Below are positions 52,801 to 61,520 of a DNA stretch of 64,000 bases, piece by piece. The notes under the pieces were generated by a model. It did not search any database and was not told the origin of the DNA. It worked only from the letters and a program-made list of their open reading frames with translations. Source of the DNA: Sphingomonas kyeonggiensis (GTDB lineage: Bacteria; Pseudomonadota; Alphaproteobacteria; Sphingomonadales; Sphingomonadaceae); the NCBI RefSeq assembly GCF_030812785.1, contig NZ_JAUSTJ010000003.1:1-64000 (forward strand). Reading direction: 5' to 3'. A program made the translations under genes and the position numbers. The first letter of the stretch is position 1; each line of letters opens with the position of its first letter.

Positions 52801-54237
52801 CTAGGCCAGCCAGCCACCGGTGAAGCCGGCCAGCTTCAGGCCCTTCCGGATCGGCGCGCAGGACCGCATCCGCTTCCAGACGAAATCGCTGCGATAGTTC
52901 GCCGCCTGGAGGAGGATCGGGCCCTGGTCGATGCCGATATAGTCGGTGTCGTACCAGCCCCTGGCCGGATCGACGCGGCCGTTGCTCAGCTTCCTGTCGG
53001 TCCAGCGGAAGCTCGGGTTGAACGAATCGAAGAAGCCGTATTTGCCGTAGAGCAGGTCGCCATGCTCGCGGCGCATCGCCTCGGCGGCGGGGATGACGAT
53101 CTCCGGCGCGAAGGGCAGCGCGCCGAGCGCGGCGGTGGGGGCGAGGGTGCCGTCGTCGCGGCCGTCGGGCTGTCCGAGCGGACCACGCGCCGAATAGCTG
53201 AAGAACTCGGTCGGCTTGCCCTTGAACGTAATCTTGAAGTCGCCCGGGCCGTCACAGGCGGTGAGGCCCCATATGTCCTTCGACCAGCCGTCCCAGCCCT
53301 GGGGGTTGGCGATGCAATAGGCGCGGGCGGCATAGGTGGCGCGGCGGCTGTTCTCGAAATAGTCCATGCCGGCCTCGCGCATCACTGCGTCGCGGATGCC
53401 GCGGAAGTCGATCCATATCTGGCTGTACTGGTGGCCGAACAGCGGGGCGAAGGCGATGTGGCGGGTTTGGCCCTCGCCGCGCCACGAATGCGGATAGGTG
53501 GCGGTCCACACGTCCCAGCTGTCGGCGGGCAACGCGTGCACCGGCGCGCCCAGGCCGAGGATGTAGACGAACATCCCTTCGTTATAGCCGGTCCAGCTGC
53601 TCGGGATCAGGCCGCGCTCGGGGTGCCAGCCCATCGACACGGGCTTGCGGCCGTCGGCGCGGAAGAAATTCCAGTCGGCCCGGGCATAGAGCTTCTGCGC
53701 CAGGTCGCGGATCTCGCGCTCCTTCGCATCCGCCCGGTCATAATATTGCCCGGCGAACAGCACGCCCATCAGCAGCAGGGTGGTGTCGACGCTCGAGAGC
53801 TCGGTCTTCCCGAAGCGCTCGCCGCTGATCATGTCGATGAAGTGGTAGAAGAAGCCGGCATGGCCGATCCTGCCGCTCGGCTCGGGCCCCTGCGGCGCCT
53901 CCCAGAAGAAGCGCAGCGTGGTGAGGGTGAGGTCGCGCGCCTCGGCCCGGGTGATCCAGCCGCGCTCGACGCCGACCGGATAGGCCGTGAGCGCGAAGCC
54001 GACCGAGGCGATCGAGCAGAAGCTGGGCGAGGGGTAGCGATCGGGGACGAGGCCGTTGTCGCGCCGCGCCGTCTCCCAGAACCAGCGGAAGGTACGGTAT
54101 TCGATATCCTCGTAGAAGGGCGGCAGCGTGCGGACCGCGGTGCCCTTGTCCCGCGATTGCGCCGCGGCCGCACCGGGAAGCGCCGAAGCGGCAAGCAGCA
54201 GCGAAGACCGCGAAAGGAGCGCGCGCCGGTCGATCAT
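52801..54237 (-). CDS. Exported glucoamylase-family (GH144-like) glycosidase
   Basis: The 478-residue protein has a Tat-like leader (DRRALLSRSSLLLAASALPG). An (alpha/alpha)6-barrel of the glucoamylase/GH144-type family follows: FRWFWETARRDNGLVPDRYP, SIASVGFALTAYPVGVERGW, GFFYHFIDM, SSVDTTLLLMGVL, WTGYNEGMFVYILGLG and YGKYGFFDSFNPS. Characterised GH144 enzymes are endo-beta-1,2-glucanases; substrate here is inferred. A LacI-type operator lies 119 bases upstream of the start. The ATG at 54237 has GAGG 8 bases away. It sits next to lacI and near GH3 and GPH transporter genes, forming a glucan-use locus. Confidence 0.85.
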   Translation of the reverse strand: MIDRRALLSRSSLLLAASALPGAAAAQSRDKGTAVRTLPPFYEDIEYRTFRWFWETARRDNGLVPDRYPSPSFCSIASVGFALTAYPVGVERGWITRAEARDLTLTTLRFFWEAPQGPEPSGRIGHAGFFYHFIDMISGERFGKTELSSVDTTLLLMGVLFAGQYYDRADAKEREIRDLAQKLYARADWNFFRADGRKPVSMGWHPERGLIPSSWTGYNEGMFVYILGLGAPVHALPADSWDVWTATYPHSWRGEGQTRHIAFAPLFGHQYSQIWIDFRGIRDAVMREAGMDYFENSRRATYAARAYCIANPQGWDGWSKDIWGLTACDGPGDFKITFKGKPTEFFSYSARGPLGQPDGRDDGTLAPTAALGALPFAPEIVIPAAEAMRREHGDLLYGKYGFFDSFNPSFRWTDRKLSNGRVDPARGWYDTDYIGIDQGPILLQAANYRSDFVWKRMRSCAPIRKGLKLAGFTGGWLA

Positions 54238-54355
54238 GTCCAAGGCCTCATACATGAGAGAAAGCGAAGCGGTTCCACCCCCGGCATCGAAAAATTGGGG
54301 GCGGCACGCGCGGCGCCGCCCCCGAGGCGGGGTGTACCCGAAGCAGGCGGAGCCT

Positions 54356-54369
54356 TGGAACCGGTTACA
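54356..54369. promoter_or_regulatory. LacI-type operator upstream of the GH144-like gene
   Basis: TGGAACCGGTTACA is identical to the site at 43687-43700. It lies between the end of lacI and the start of the glycosidase gene. Confidence 0.8.
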
Positions 54370-54399
54370 GTCCAGAGCCAAAAAGAAACGGAGCCGCGG

Positions 54400-55416
54400 T
54401 CACGCATGCGCGGCTCCGTCCTGGTGAGCGGCACGCGGCGCCGTGGTGGCGCGCATCACCAGTTCGGGGGTGAAGGTCTCGCTGTCGCGCTTGAGGTCCT
54501 TGCCTTCGAGCAGGTCGATCAGCCGGGCGACGGCGCAGGCGCCCATCTCGGCGATGTTCACCCGGACCGTGCTGAGCGAGAGATAGCGGGCGAGAGGCAC
54601 GTCGTCGAAGCCGGCCACGGCGATCTGCTCGGGCACGGCGGTGCCGGCGCTGCGCAGCGTGTGGAGGCAGCCGATCGCCATCATGTCGTTGGCGGCGAAC
54701 ACCGCGTCGGTGAGCGTGCCGCTCGCCAGGATCTCGCGTGCGGCGGCCTCGCCGGCCTCCTCGTTGAAGTCGCCGGCGATGATGCGCGGGGGCAAGGCAT
54801 GGCGGGCGCAGGCGGCGAGATAGCCCTCGGCGCGCTGGGCGGCGTCGAGATTGCCCTCGGGACCGGCGATATGGACGATGTGGCGATAGCCATTGGCGAC
54901 GAGATGCTCGACCATCGCCTCGGCACCCGCGCGATTGTCGAAGCGCAGCGCCGGGCGGCCGGCGAGCTCGGCATGGCTGTTGAGCAGCACCGAAGGGATC
55001 GCCGGCGGCAGGGCGTGCTCGAGCGTCTCGGGCGCGATGTGCGGGGCCATGACCAGCAGCCCGTCGACCCGGCCGCGCATCGCGCGCAGCGCCACCGCCG
55101 CCTGCTCGCTGTCGTCATGCATGTTGGAGAGCAGCAGGAGGTAGCCGCGGCGGCTGGCTTCCCGGTCCATGCCGCGCACGCATTCGGAGAAGAACTCGCC
55201 GTGCAGGTCGGGCAGGACGACGCCGATCGCATGGGCGCGGGCGAGGCTGAGGCTGCGCGCGCCGGCATGGGGGACATAGCCGAGCTCGTTCGCCGCCTTG
55301 ATCACCTTGTCGCGGGTTTCGGCGCGGACATTGTCGAGGCCGTTCAGGGCGCGCGACACCGACGCGACCGAAACCTCGGCGCGGCGTGCGACATCGCGGA
55401 TGGTGGCCTCGCCCAT
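54400..55416 (-). CDS. LacI-family transcriptional regulator
   Basis: The 338-residue repressor has an N-terminal helix-turn-helix (TIRDVARRAEVSVASVSRAL, then NGLDNVRAETRDKVIKAANE and LGYVPHAGARSL with the hinge helix). A periplasmic-binding-protein-like effector domain (IGVVLPDLHGEFFSECVRGM, GLLVMAPHI, FAANDMMAIGCLHTL) follows. Its probable operator, with TGTAACCGGTTAC symmetry and a central CG typical of LacI proteins, lies in the divergent region with the GH3 gene and in front of three other genes of this window. The inducer is probably a glucan-derived sugar. Confidence 0.92.
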   Translation of the reverse strand: MGEATIRDVARRAEVSVASVSRALNGLDNVRAETRDKVIKAANELGYVPHAGARSLSLARAHAIGVVLPDLHGEFFSECVRGMDREASRRGYLLLLSNMHDDSEQAAVALRAMRGRVDGLLVMAPHIAPETLEHALPPAIPSVLLNSHAELAGRPALRFDNRAGAEAMVEHLVANGYRHIVHIAGPEGNLDAAQRAEGYLAACARHALPPRIIAGDFNEEAGEAAAREILASGTLTDAVFAANDMMAIGCLHTLRSAGTAVPEQIAVAGFDDVPLARYLSLSTVRVNIAEMGACAVARLIDLLEGKDLKRDSETFTPELVMRATTAPRAAHQDGAAHA

Positions 55417-55511
55417 TTCTTCCCTTCTCCCCCGGTCCCCGGACATGGGAACGCATGTTTCCTGCGTTTCAGACCGCTTCGGCGATTGCAATACAAGCCG
55501 TGTCCGAGTTA

Positions 55512-55525
55512 TGTAACCGGTTACG
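55512..55525. promoter_or_regulatory. LacI-type operator between lacI and the GH3 gene
   Basis: TGTAACCGGTTACG has a near-perfect palindrome in the 203-base divergent region. It could control both the regulator gene and the GH3 gene. Confidence 0.78.
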
Positions 55526-55619
55526 GTTCGCCGCGACAAGCAAAAAAGTTTCGTGGTGGACATCTGTAAGACAATGCTCGCGGGTGGTTGGCCGCGGCGT
55601 GTTCAGGAGAGGAGTAGCA

Positions 55620-57905
55620 ATGTTCGACACCAGGATTTCGCGGCGCGCGGCTCTGATGGGAGCGGGCGCAGTCGCGGCCTGGGCCGCGAGCCCGGCGCGC
55701 GCGATGCTGCAGGCGGCGGGGCGCCTGCCGGTGCCCGCCTTTATCGATGCGCTGATCCAGAAGATGACGGTCGAGGAGAAGGCCGGCCAGCTGACCATCC
55801 TGCCCGCGGCCTGGGGCGGCGGCGTCGCCACCGCGCTCAACCCGCCGACCAACGGCCCGAGCTTCGAGGAGCAACTGGCCGAGGTCGAGAAGGGGCGCCT
55901 GACCGGCGTGTTCAACGGCAATGGCGCCGAGATGGCGCGCCGCATGCAGACCGCGGCGATGACCAAGTCGCGCCTCAAGATCCCGCTGCTCTTCGCCGCC
56001 GATGTGATCCATGGCCACCGCACGATCTTCCCGGTGCCGGTGGGCGAGGCGGCGGCCTTCGATCCCGATCTCGCCGAGCGCACCGCGCGCATGGCCTCCT
56101 ATGAAGGCGCCGCGGCAGGCATCGACTGGACCTTCGCGCCGATGGTCGACATCGCGCGCGACCAGCGCTGGGGCCGCACGATGGAAGGCGCGGGCGAGGA
56201 CGTGCTGCTCGGCGAGCTGATCGCCGCGGCGCGGGTGCGCGGCTTCCAGGGCAAGGATCTGAAGGCGATCGATTCGATGCTGGCCTGCGCCAAGCATTTC
56301 GCCGCCTATGGCGCGGCCGAGGCGGGTCTCGATTACTCGACCGTCGACGTTTCCGAGCGGACGCTGCGCGAAGTCTACCTCCCGCCGTTCAAGACCGCGT
56401 TCGACGAAGGCGCGCTCTCGGCTATGGCCTCGTTCAACGAGATCTCCGGCGTGCCTTCGACCGGAAACGAATGGCTGATGCGCAAGATCCTGCGCGACGA
56501 ATGGGGTTTCGAGGGCTTTGTGGTGTCCGACTACACGGGCGACATGGAGATGATCGACCATGGCTTCGCCGCGGATGCGCGCGAGGCGGCCAAGCTCGCC
56601 TTCCTGGCCGGCGTCGATATGAGCATGACCAGCGGCTATTACCGCGATCACCTGCCCGACCTCGTCGCCAAGGGCGAGGTGCCGATCAGCCTGGTCGACG
56701 AATCGGTGCGCAAGGTGCTGGCGATGAAGGCACGGCTCGGCCTGTTCGAGGACCCGTTCCGCCGTATCGACGCCAAGCGCGAAAAGGCGCGCTCGCGCAC
56801 CAAGCAGGCGATCGCGCTGTCCCGCGAGGCCGGGCGCAAGTCGATCGTGCTGCTCAAGAACGACGGCGACCTGCTGCCGCTGCCGAAGAGCGGCAAGAAG
56901 ATCGCGATCATCGGCCCGTTCGCCGAAGGGCAGCACGACATCAACGGGCCCTGGGTGGTCTATGGCGACAACAAGCTGGCGATCGACCTGGCGACAGGCG
57001 TGCGCGGCGCGGTGGCGGACAAGAGCGCGGTGAGCGTGACGCTTGGCTCGAAGGTCGAGGAACCGCTTGCCGGCGGGATCGAGGCGGCGGTGGCCGCGGC
57101 GAACGCGGCGGACGTGGTGATCCTGGCGATCGGTGAGAGCGAGAACATGTCGGGCGAGGCGCAGTCGCGTGCCGAGATCGTCATCCCCGCGCCGCAGATG
57201 GCGCTGGCCGAGGCGGTGGCGAAGACCGGCAAGCCGGTCGTGGTCGTGCTCAAGAACGGCCGCGCGCTGGCGCTGGACGGCGCGGTGCTGAACGCGCCGG
57301 CGATCCTCGTCACCTGGTTCCTCGGTTCGGAAGGCGGCAATGCCACCGCCGATGTGCTGTTCGGCGATTACAGCCCGGCCGGCCGCCTGCCGTGCAGCTT
57401 CCCGCGCTCGCCGGGCCAGCAGCCTTATTACTACAACCACAAGGCGACCGGCCGGCCGAACCCGGAAGGCGCGCTGCAGCCCTACAAGGCGCATTATCGC
57501 GGCATCCCGAACTCGGCGCTGTTCCCGTTCGGCCACGGGCTGACCTATGGCAAGGTAGGCTATTCGGACCTGTCGGTGCCGGCAACCCTGGCCTGGGACG
57601 GCGAGATCACCGTCTCGGCGAAGATCACCAATTCGGGTTCGCGTGCGATCGAGGAAGTGGTGCAGCTCTATATCCGCGACCGGGTGGCGAGCGTCACCCG
57701 GCCGGTGCGCGAGCTCAAGGCCTTTCGCAAGCTGGCGCTGGCTGCCGGGGCAAGCGAGACGGTGACGTTCAAGCTCAAGCGCTCGCAGCTGCTGTTCATC
57801 GGCCGCGACGACAAGCCGACCGTCGAGCCGGGTCTGTTCGACGTCTGGATCGCGCCCTCGGCCGAGGCGGACGGCGTGCACGCGCAGTTCACGCTGACCG
57901 CCTGA
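55620..57905 (+). CDS. Exported GH3 beta-glucosidase
   Basis: The 761-residue BglX-like enzyme has a Tat-type signal (SRRAALMGAGAVAAWAASPARA). The GH3 catalytic TIM barrel (about 40-370) holds nucleophile Asp in EGFVVSDYTGDMEM. The alpha/beta sandwich domain (KSIVLLKNDGDLLPLPKSG, FLGSEGGNATADVLFG, NPEGALQPYKAHYRGIPNSA) and a fibronectin III-like C-terminus follow. It releases glucose from the non-reducing end of beta-glucan oligosaccharides, in keeping with the GH144-like endo-enzyme next door. AGGAG lies before the ATG at 55620. It is divergent from lacI and shares its operator. Confidence 0.93.
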   Translation: MFDTRISRRAALMGAGAVAAWAASPARAMLQAAGRLPVPAFIDALIQKMTVEEKAGQLTILPAAWGGGVATALNPPTNGPSFEEQLAEVEKGRLTGVFNGNGAEMARRMQTAAMTKSRLKIPLLFAADVIHGHRTIFPVPVGEAAAFDPDLAERTARMASYEGAAAGIDWTFAPMVDIARDQRWGRTMEGAGEDVLLGELIAAARVRGFQGKDLKAIDSMLACAKHFAAYGAAEAGLDYSTVDVSERTLREVYLPPFKTAFDEGALSAMASFNEISGVPSTGNEWLMRKILRDEWGFEGFVVSDYTGDMEMIDHGFAADAREAAKLAFLAGVDMSMTSGYYRDHLPDLVAKGEVPISLVDESVRKVLAMKARLGLFEDPFRRIDAKREKARSRTKQAIALSREAGRKSIVLLKNDGDLLPLPKSGKKIAIIGPFAEGQHDINGPWVVYGDNKLAIDLATGVRGAVADKSAVSVTLGSKVEEPLAGGIEAAVAAANAADVVILAIGESENMSGEAQSRAEIVIPAPQMALAEAVAKTGKPVVVVLKNGRALALDGAVLNAPAILVTWFLGSEGGNATADVLFGDYSPAGRLPCSFPRSPGQQPYYYNHKATGRPNPEGALQPYKAHYRGIPNSALFPFGHGLTYGKVGYSDLSVPATLAWDGEITVSAKITNSGSRAIEEVVQLYIRDRVASVTRPVRELKAFRKLALAAGASETVTFKLKRSQLLFIGRDDKPTVEPGLFDVWIAPSAEADGVHAQFTLTA

Positions 57906-57909
57906 TCCA

Positions 57910-58059
57910 TTCCTCCCTCGGCAAAGCCGGGGGAGGGGGACCGCCGCCGAAGGCGGTGGTGGAGGGGGCCTAGCCCCAGGCGGTATCGCTCGCGGGAATG
58001 CCCCCTCCACCACGCCGCTTCGCGTCGCGGTCCCCCTCCCCCGCTTCGCGAGGGAGGAA
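57910..58059. repeat. Facing pair of 60-bp family repeats (D and E)
   Basis: Copy D (57910-57969, TTCCTCCCTCGGCAAAGCCG ...) and copy E (58000-58059, GCCCCCTCCACCACGCCGC ... GAGGGAGGAA) are members of the family around the DUF559 gene. They face each other with a 30-base spacer, so transcripts from either convergent gene can fold into a long hairpin. Confidence 0.87.
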
Positions 58060-58061
58060 TT

Positions 58062-59417
58062 TCAGGGAGCTTCCCGCTCCTCCAGGTCCTTCACGATCTT
58101 GGCATGCTCGCCCTTGCCGAGCGGGTTGAGCAGCATCAGCAGGCAGGACAGGGCGAGGAAGGCCAGCGGCACCACTGCGATGGTGAAGCGCATCGTGGCG
58201 AGCGTCGCCTCGCTCTGCCGGACATTGGCGACGAAGCCTGCTGCGTCGAACCCGGTAGCGAGCAGCGCGGTGGCGAGGCCGATCGCGATGCGTTGGAGCA
58301 GGGCGGCCATGCCGAATACCGCGCCCTCGACCCGCAGTCCGGTGGCGCGTTCGCCATATTCGACCGTGTTGGGCAGCATCGCCCAATAGGCGAAGTGCAG
58401 CCCGACGATCACTGCCTGCATCGCGACCAGGAACAGCTGCATCGGGCCGGCCTTGTCGATATGCACCATGACGAACAGGCTCAGCCCGGCCATGCAGGCG
58501 CAGGCGGCGAGGAACCACAGGCCACGCGTGCCCAGGACGCGCTGGAGCAGCATCCATAGCGGCACCGCCGCCGCGCCGACCACGCCCATCCAGGCGAGCG
58601 CGCTCTGCCCGGCCACGTCGTCGCCGACGAAATATTTGAAATAGTACAGCACCGATTTGTTGAGGATCGTCGCCGCGACGATCATCGCCATCATCGCAAG
58701 GTTGAGCGTGACGAAGGCGCGGTTGGCGGCGAGGCTGCGCAGGCTCGCGGCGATCGAGGGCGGCTGGGTGCGGACCGGCACCACCTGCTCGCGATAGGTT
58801 GCCCCGACCAGCATCAGGATCGCGGTGCCGAGGATGGCGAACAGGATGGCCGCCCAGAGATAGGCCTGGGCCGCGACCGCGCTGCCGCTGAGCAACGCGC
58901 CGAGCGGCAGCGTGCCACGGGCGACCAGCACGGCGGCCATGGTGCCGAACAGCATCCGCATGCCGGCGAGGAAGGCGCGGTCGCGGCTGTCGCTGCTCAC
59001 CCGCGCGCTCATCGCCAGATAGGGCACGTTGACCGCGGCATAGGCGGTGCGGAACAGCAGATGGCCGATGAAGATCGTCGCGATGCCCCACCAGCCGGTG
59101 GCGAGCGGCGGCGCATAGGTCAGCACGAAGGCGAGGCCGAGCGGCACGCTGCCCAGCATCAGGAACCGGCCATAGCCGCGCCCGGGCTCGCGCCGGTCTG
59201 CCACGGCGCCGGCAAGGAAATTGGCCAGCCCGTCCCAGACCGAGGCGATGGTGTAGACCGCGGCGGCGGTCGCCACCGGCAGGCCCAGCGCCTCGGTATA
59301 ATAGAAGAGCAGGAAGAGCATGATGCTCTGCCAGTAGAGATTGAAGGCGAAGTCCCCGAAGGCGAAGAGCAGCAGCCGTGCGTGGGCAGGGGCGGCGCGG
59401 AGACGGGCGATCACCAT
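58062..59417 (-). CDS. GPH-family (MFS) sugar transporter
   Basis: The 451-residue membrane protein has 12 predicted helices and glycoside-pentoside-hexuronide features: FAFNLYWQSIMLFLLFYYTE, SVWDGLANFLAGAVADR in the first cytoplasmic loop, and VGLHFAYWAMLPNTVEYGE in the C-half. It would import mono- or disaccharides with a cation, the last step of the glucan pathway after GH144-like and GH3 cleavage. No LacI operator was found directly upstream of it. It converges on the GH3 gene across a repeat pair. Confidence 0.9.
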   Translation of the reverse strand: MVIARLRAAPAHARLLLFAFGDFAFNLYWQSIMLFLLFYYTEALGLPVATAAAVYTIASVWDGLANFLAGAVADRREPGRGYGRFLMLGSVPLGLAFVLTYAPPLATGWWGIATIFIGHLLFRTAYAAVNVPYLAMSARVSSDSRDRAFLAGMRMLFGTMAAVLVARGTLPLGALLSGSAVAAQAYLWAAILFAILGTAILMLVGATYREQVVPVRTQPPSIAASLRSLAANRAFVTLNLAMMAMIVAATILNKSVLYYFKYFVGDDVAGQSALAWMGVVGAAAVPLWMLLQRVLGTRGLWFLAACACMAGLSLFVMVHIDKAGPMQLFLVAMQAVIVGLHFAYWAMLPNTVEYGERATGLRVEGAVFGMAALLQRIAIGLATALLATGFDAAGFVANVRQSEATLATMRFTIAVVPLAFLALSCLLMLLNPLGKGEHAKIVKDLEEREAP

Positions 59418-59442
59418 GGGGTGGACCGTCGGTACCAGGCAC

Positions 59443-59530
59443 CGTCATGCTGAACTTGTTTCAGCATCCAACTCTCCCCAGGCGGAATCCCTTGTGACGC
59501 GTTGGACCCTGAAACAAGTTCAGGGTGACG
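59443..59530. repeat. Inverted repeat of the CTGAACTTGTTTCAG type
   Basis: CGTCATGCTGAACTTGTTTC on the left and CCTGAAACAAGTTCAGGGTG plus ACG on the right are imperfect mirrors about 48 bases apart. The 334-base gap 59418-59751 holds this repeat and, at 59715-59734, a small inverted repeat (AAGCTC / GAGCTT) just before the ribosome site of the sugar transferase gene. Confidence 0.8.
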
Positions 59531-59751
59531 ATGGGGATTGGTCCGGGCTCCTGGCGTCATCACGATCCTATGCGTTCTTGCCTTCGTCAAAGTCGAGTAC
59601 CAGCGCACGGCTTGTCGCAGCGCCGCACTGCGACGAACGGATCATCTCGTATCCGGCACGTGCCCGCGCTGGCGGCTTGCATAACCTAACCCCGAAGTCA
59701 TGTTGCGTCGCAGCAAGCTCGCGTATTTGAGCTTAGGGAGTGTTGCATCCC

Positions 59752-61140
59752 ATGACCAAGATCGACTTGGCGATCCAGGGGGTACCTATCCGCACGCCGC
59801 TGGCCAAGGCGGCGCGGCGCAACGCCAAGATATGGCTCTGCCTCTGGCTGATGGCGGCGGACGCGGTGGCGCTGGCGTTCGGCTTCGCAGTCGCGCTGGT
59901 GGTCGAGGAGCCGCGGACCATCTCCGACGGGCTGTGGACCGCGATGGCCGGGGCGCTGTTCGTCCATGCCGCGATCGCCTTCCAGAACCAAGCCTATAAT
60001 CCGCGATGCCTGACCAAGCCGAGCAAGAGCTGCCGCCAGGCGCTGCTCTCCTTCGCAACGACCTTGCTCGTCTTCCTGCTCGTCGCCTTCTCGCTCAAGG
60101 TGACCGGCAAGGTGCCGCGCTTCGCGCTTGGCATGGGCATGGTCACCGCGCTGACGCTGCTGCTCTCGCAGCGGCTGCTGATCTGCCATGTGGTCAGCAA
60201 GACCTTCGGCAAGCTGACCGCCGAGCTGGTGATCGTCGACGGCGCGAACGTGCCCGACGGCTATCTCAACCGCGAGATCGTCGACGCGCGGGCCTCCGGC
60301 CTGCGCACCGATCTCGACGATCCGTACATGCTCGACCGGCTGGGCACGGTGCTGCAGGATTACGACCGCGTGGTCATCGTCTGCACGCCCGATCACAAGG
60401 CCGAATGGGCACGCGCGCTGAAGGGCGTGAACATCGTCGGCGAGATCGTGATGCCCGAGATCGCCGAGCTCGGCCCGCTCACCACGCGGCAGCGCGACGG
60501 GGTGACCACGGTGGTGGTCTCCTGGGGCCCGCTCAACCGCGCCAACCGAGTGAAGAAGCGCGCGCTCGACCTGGCCGTCACCATCCCGGCGCTGCTGATG
60601 CTGCTGCCGGTGCTGGTGATGGTGGCGATCGCGATCAAGCTCGATTCGCCGGGGCCGGTCTTCTTCCGCCAGGAGCGGATGGGGCGCGGCAACCGGATCT
60701 TCCAGATCCTCAAGTTCCGCAGCATGCGGGTGGAGACCAGCGACGCGACCGGTGCGCGCTCGGCGAGCCGCGACGACGACCGGATCACCCGGGTCGGCCG
60801 CCTCATCCGCATGACCAGCATCGACGAGCTGCCTCAGCTGATCAACGTGCTGTTCGGCGAGATGAGCCTGGTCGGCCCGCGCCCGCACGCGCTGGGGTCG
60901 ACCGCCGGGGACGAGCTGTTCTGGCGGGTCGACCGGCAATATTGGCACCGCCACGCGCTCAAGCCCGGCATCACCGGCCTGGCCCAGATCCGCGGCTTCC
61001 GCGGCGCGACCAACACCAAGCGCGACATCCTCAACCGGCTCGAGGCGGACCTGGAATATCAGCATGGCTGGTCGCTGGTCCGCGACATCTCGATCCTGGT
61101 GCGGACCGCGCAGGTGCTGATGCATCACAACGCGTACTGA
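59752..61140 (+). CDS. spsB: Undecaprenyl-phosphate sugar-1-phosphate transferase, SpsB/GelB-like
   Basis: The 462-residue polyprenyl glycosylphosphotransferase has several N-terminal membrane helices, a Rossmann-like middle and the C-terminal catalytic sugar-transferase domain: VKKRALDLAVTIPALLMLLP, GPVFFRQERMGRGNRIFQIL with KFRSMRVE, TSIDELPQLINVLFGEMSLV, GPRPHA and KPGITGLAQIRGFRG. It loads the first sugar phosphate (glucose-1-phosphate in sphingan producers) onto the lipid carrier. Convergent HlyD- and HlyB-like genes follow, the order reported for spsB/gelB with atrB and atrD. The start is ATG 59752, or GTG 59740 in frame. Confidence 0.85.
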   Translation: MTKIDLAIQGVPIRTPLAKAARRNAKIWLCLWLMAADAVALAFGFAVALVVEEPRTISDGLWTAMAGALFVHAAIAFQNQAYNPRCLTKPSKSCRQALLSFATTLLVFLLVAFSLKVTGKVPRFALGMGMVTALTLLLSQRLLICHVVSKTFGKLTAELVIVDGANVPDGYLNREIVDARASGLRTDLDDPYMLDRLGTVLQDYDRVVIVCTPDHKAEWARALKGVNIVGEIVMPEIAELGPLTTRQRDGVTTVVVSWGPLNRANRVKKRALDLAVTIPALLMLLPVLVMVAIAIKLDSPGPVFFRQERMGRGNRIFQILKFRSMRVETSDATGARSASRDDDRITRVGRLIRMTSIDELPQLINVLFGEMSLVGPRPHALGSTAGDELFWRVDRQYWHRHALKPGITGLAQIRGFRGATNTKRDILNRLEADLEYQHGWSLVRDISILVRTAQVLMHHNAY

Positions 61141-61398
61141 GGCGTCCTACGGCGCGGGCCGGCGGGACTCGGCAAAGTACACGAAGTTCACGCCGGGAGC
61201 GGGTTTTCGCGGGCGCTATTTTCCCTGTTTTCCCGGGAATGGCCTGCATCTCGCAAGATGGTTGCGTGGCGGTGGTCCTATCTTTCCTACCGGGTCAAAG
61301 AGCGGCCGGGTTGTTGCCAGGCCGGGTGAGGGAAGCAGGGGGAATCCTATTTTGCAACCAGTCCGGGATAGCGATCGGGGCCGGCACTTTCCTCCCTT

Positions 61399-61481
61399 CG
61401 TCATCCCCGCGAAGGCGGGGATCCAGGGTGGCAGAGCGGTGACCCTTTTGACTCTGGATCCCCGCCTTCGCGGGGATGACG
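61399..61481. repeat. Inverted CGTCATCCCCGCG repeat pair
   Basis: CGTCATCCCCGCGAAGGCGG then GGATCCAG faces CTGGATCC then CCGCCTTCGCGGGGATGACG across about 25 bases. The convergent 380-base gap 61141-61520 holds this unit and a run of short T-rich/CCC stretches near 61205-61240 that I cannot assign. Confidence 0.85.
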
Positions 61482-61520
61482 AATAGAGTGCGGGGATGGC
61501 GGCGGGGGGCGGAGAAGAGG

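Noticed and set aside
52147..55569. Open frame of 1140 codons on the plus strand
   Set aside because: It runs antisense across three well-supported genes (hydrolase, GH144-like, LacI).
55521..58013. Open frame of 830 codons on the minus strand
   Set aside because: It is antisense to the GH3 gene, with low-complexity composition.
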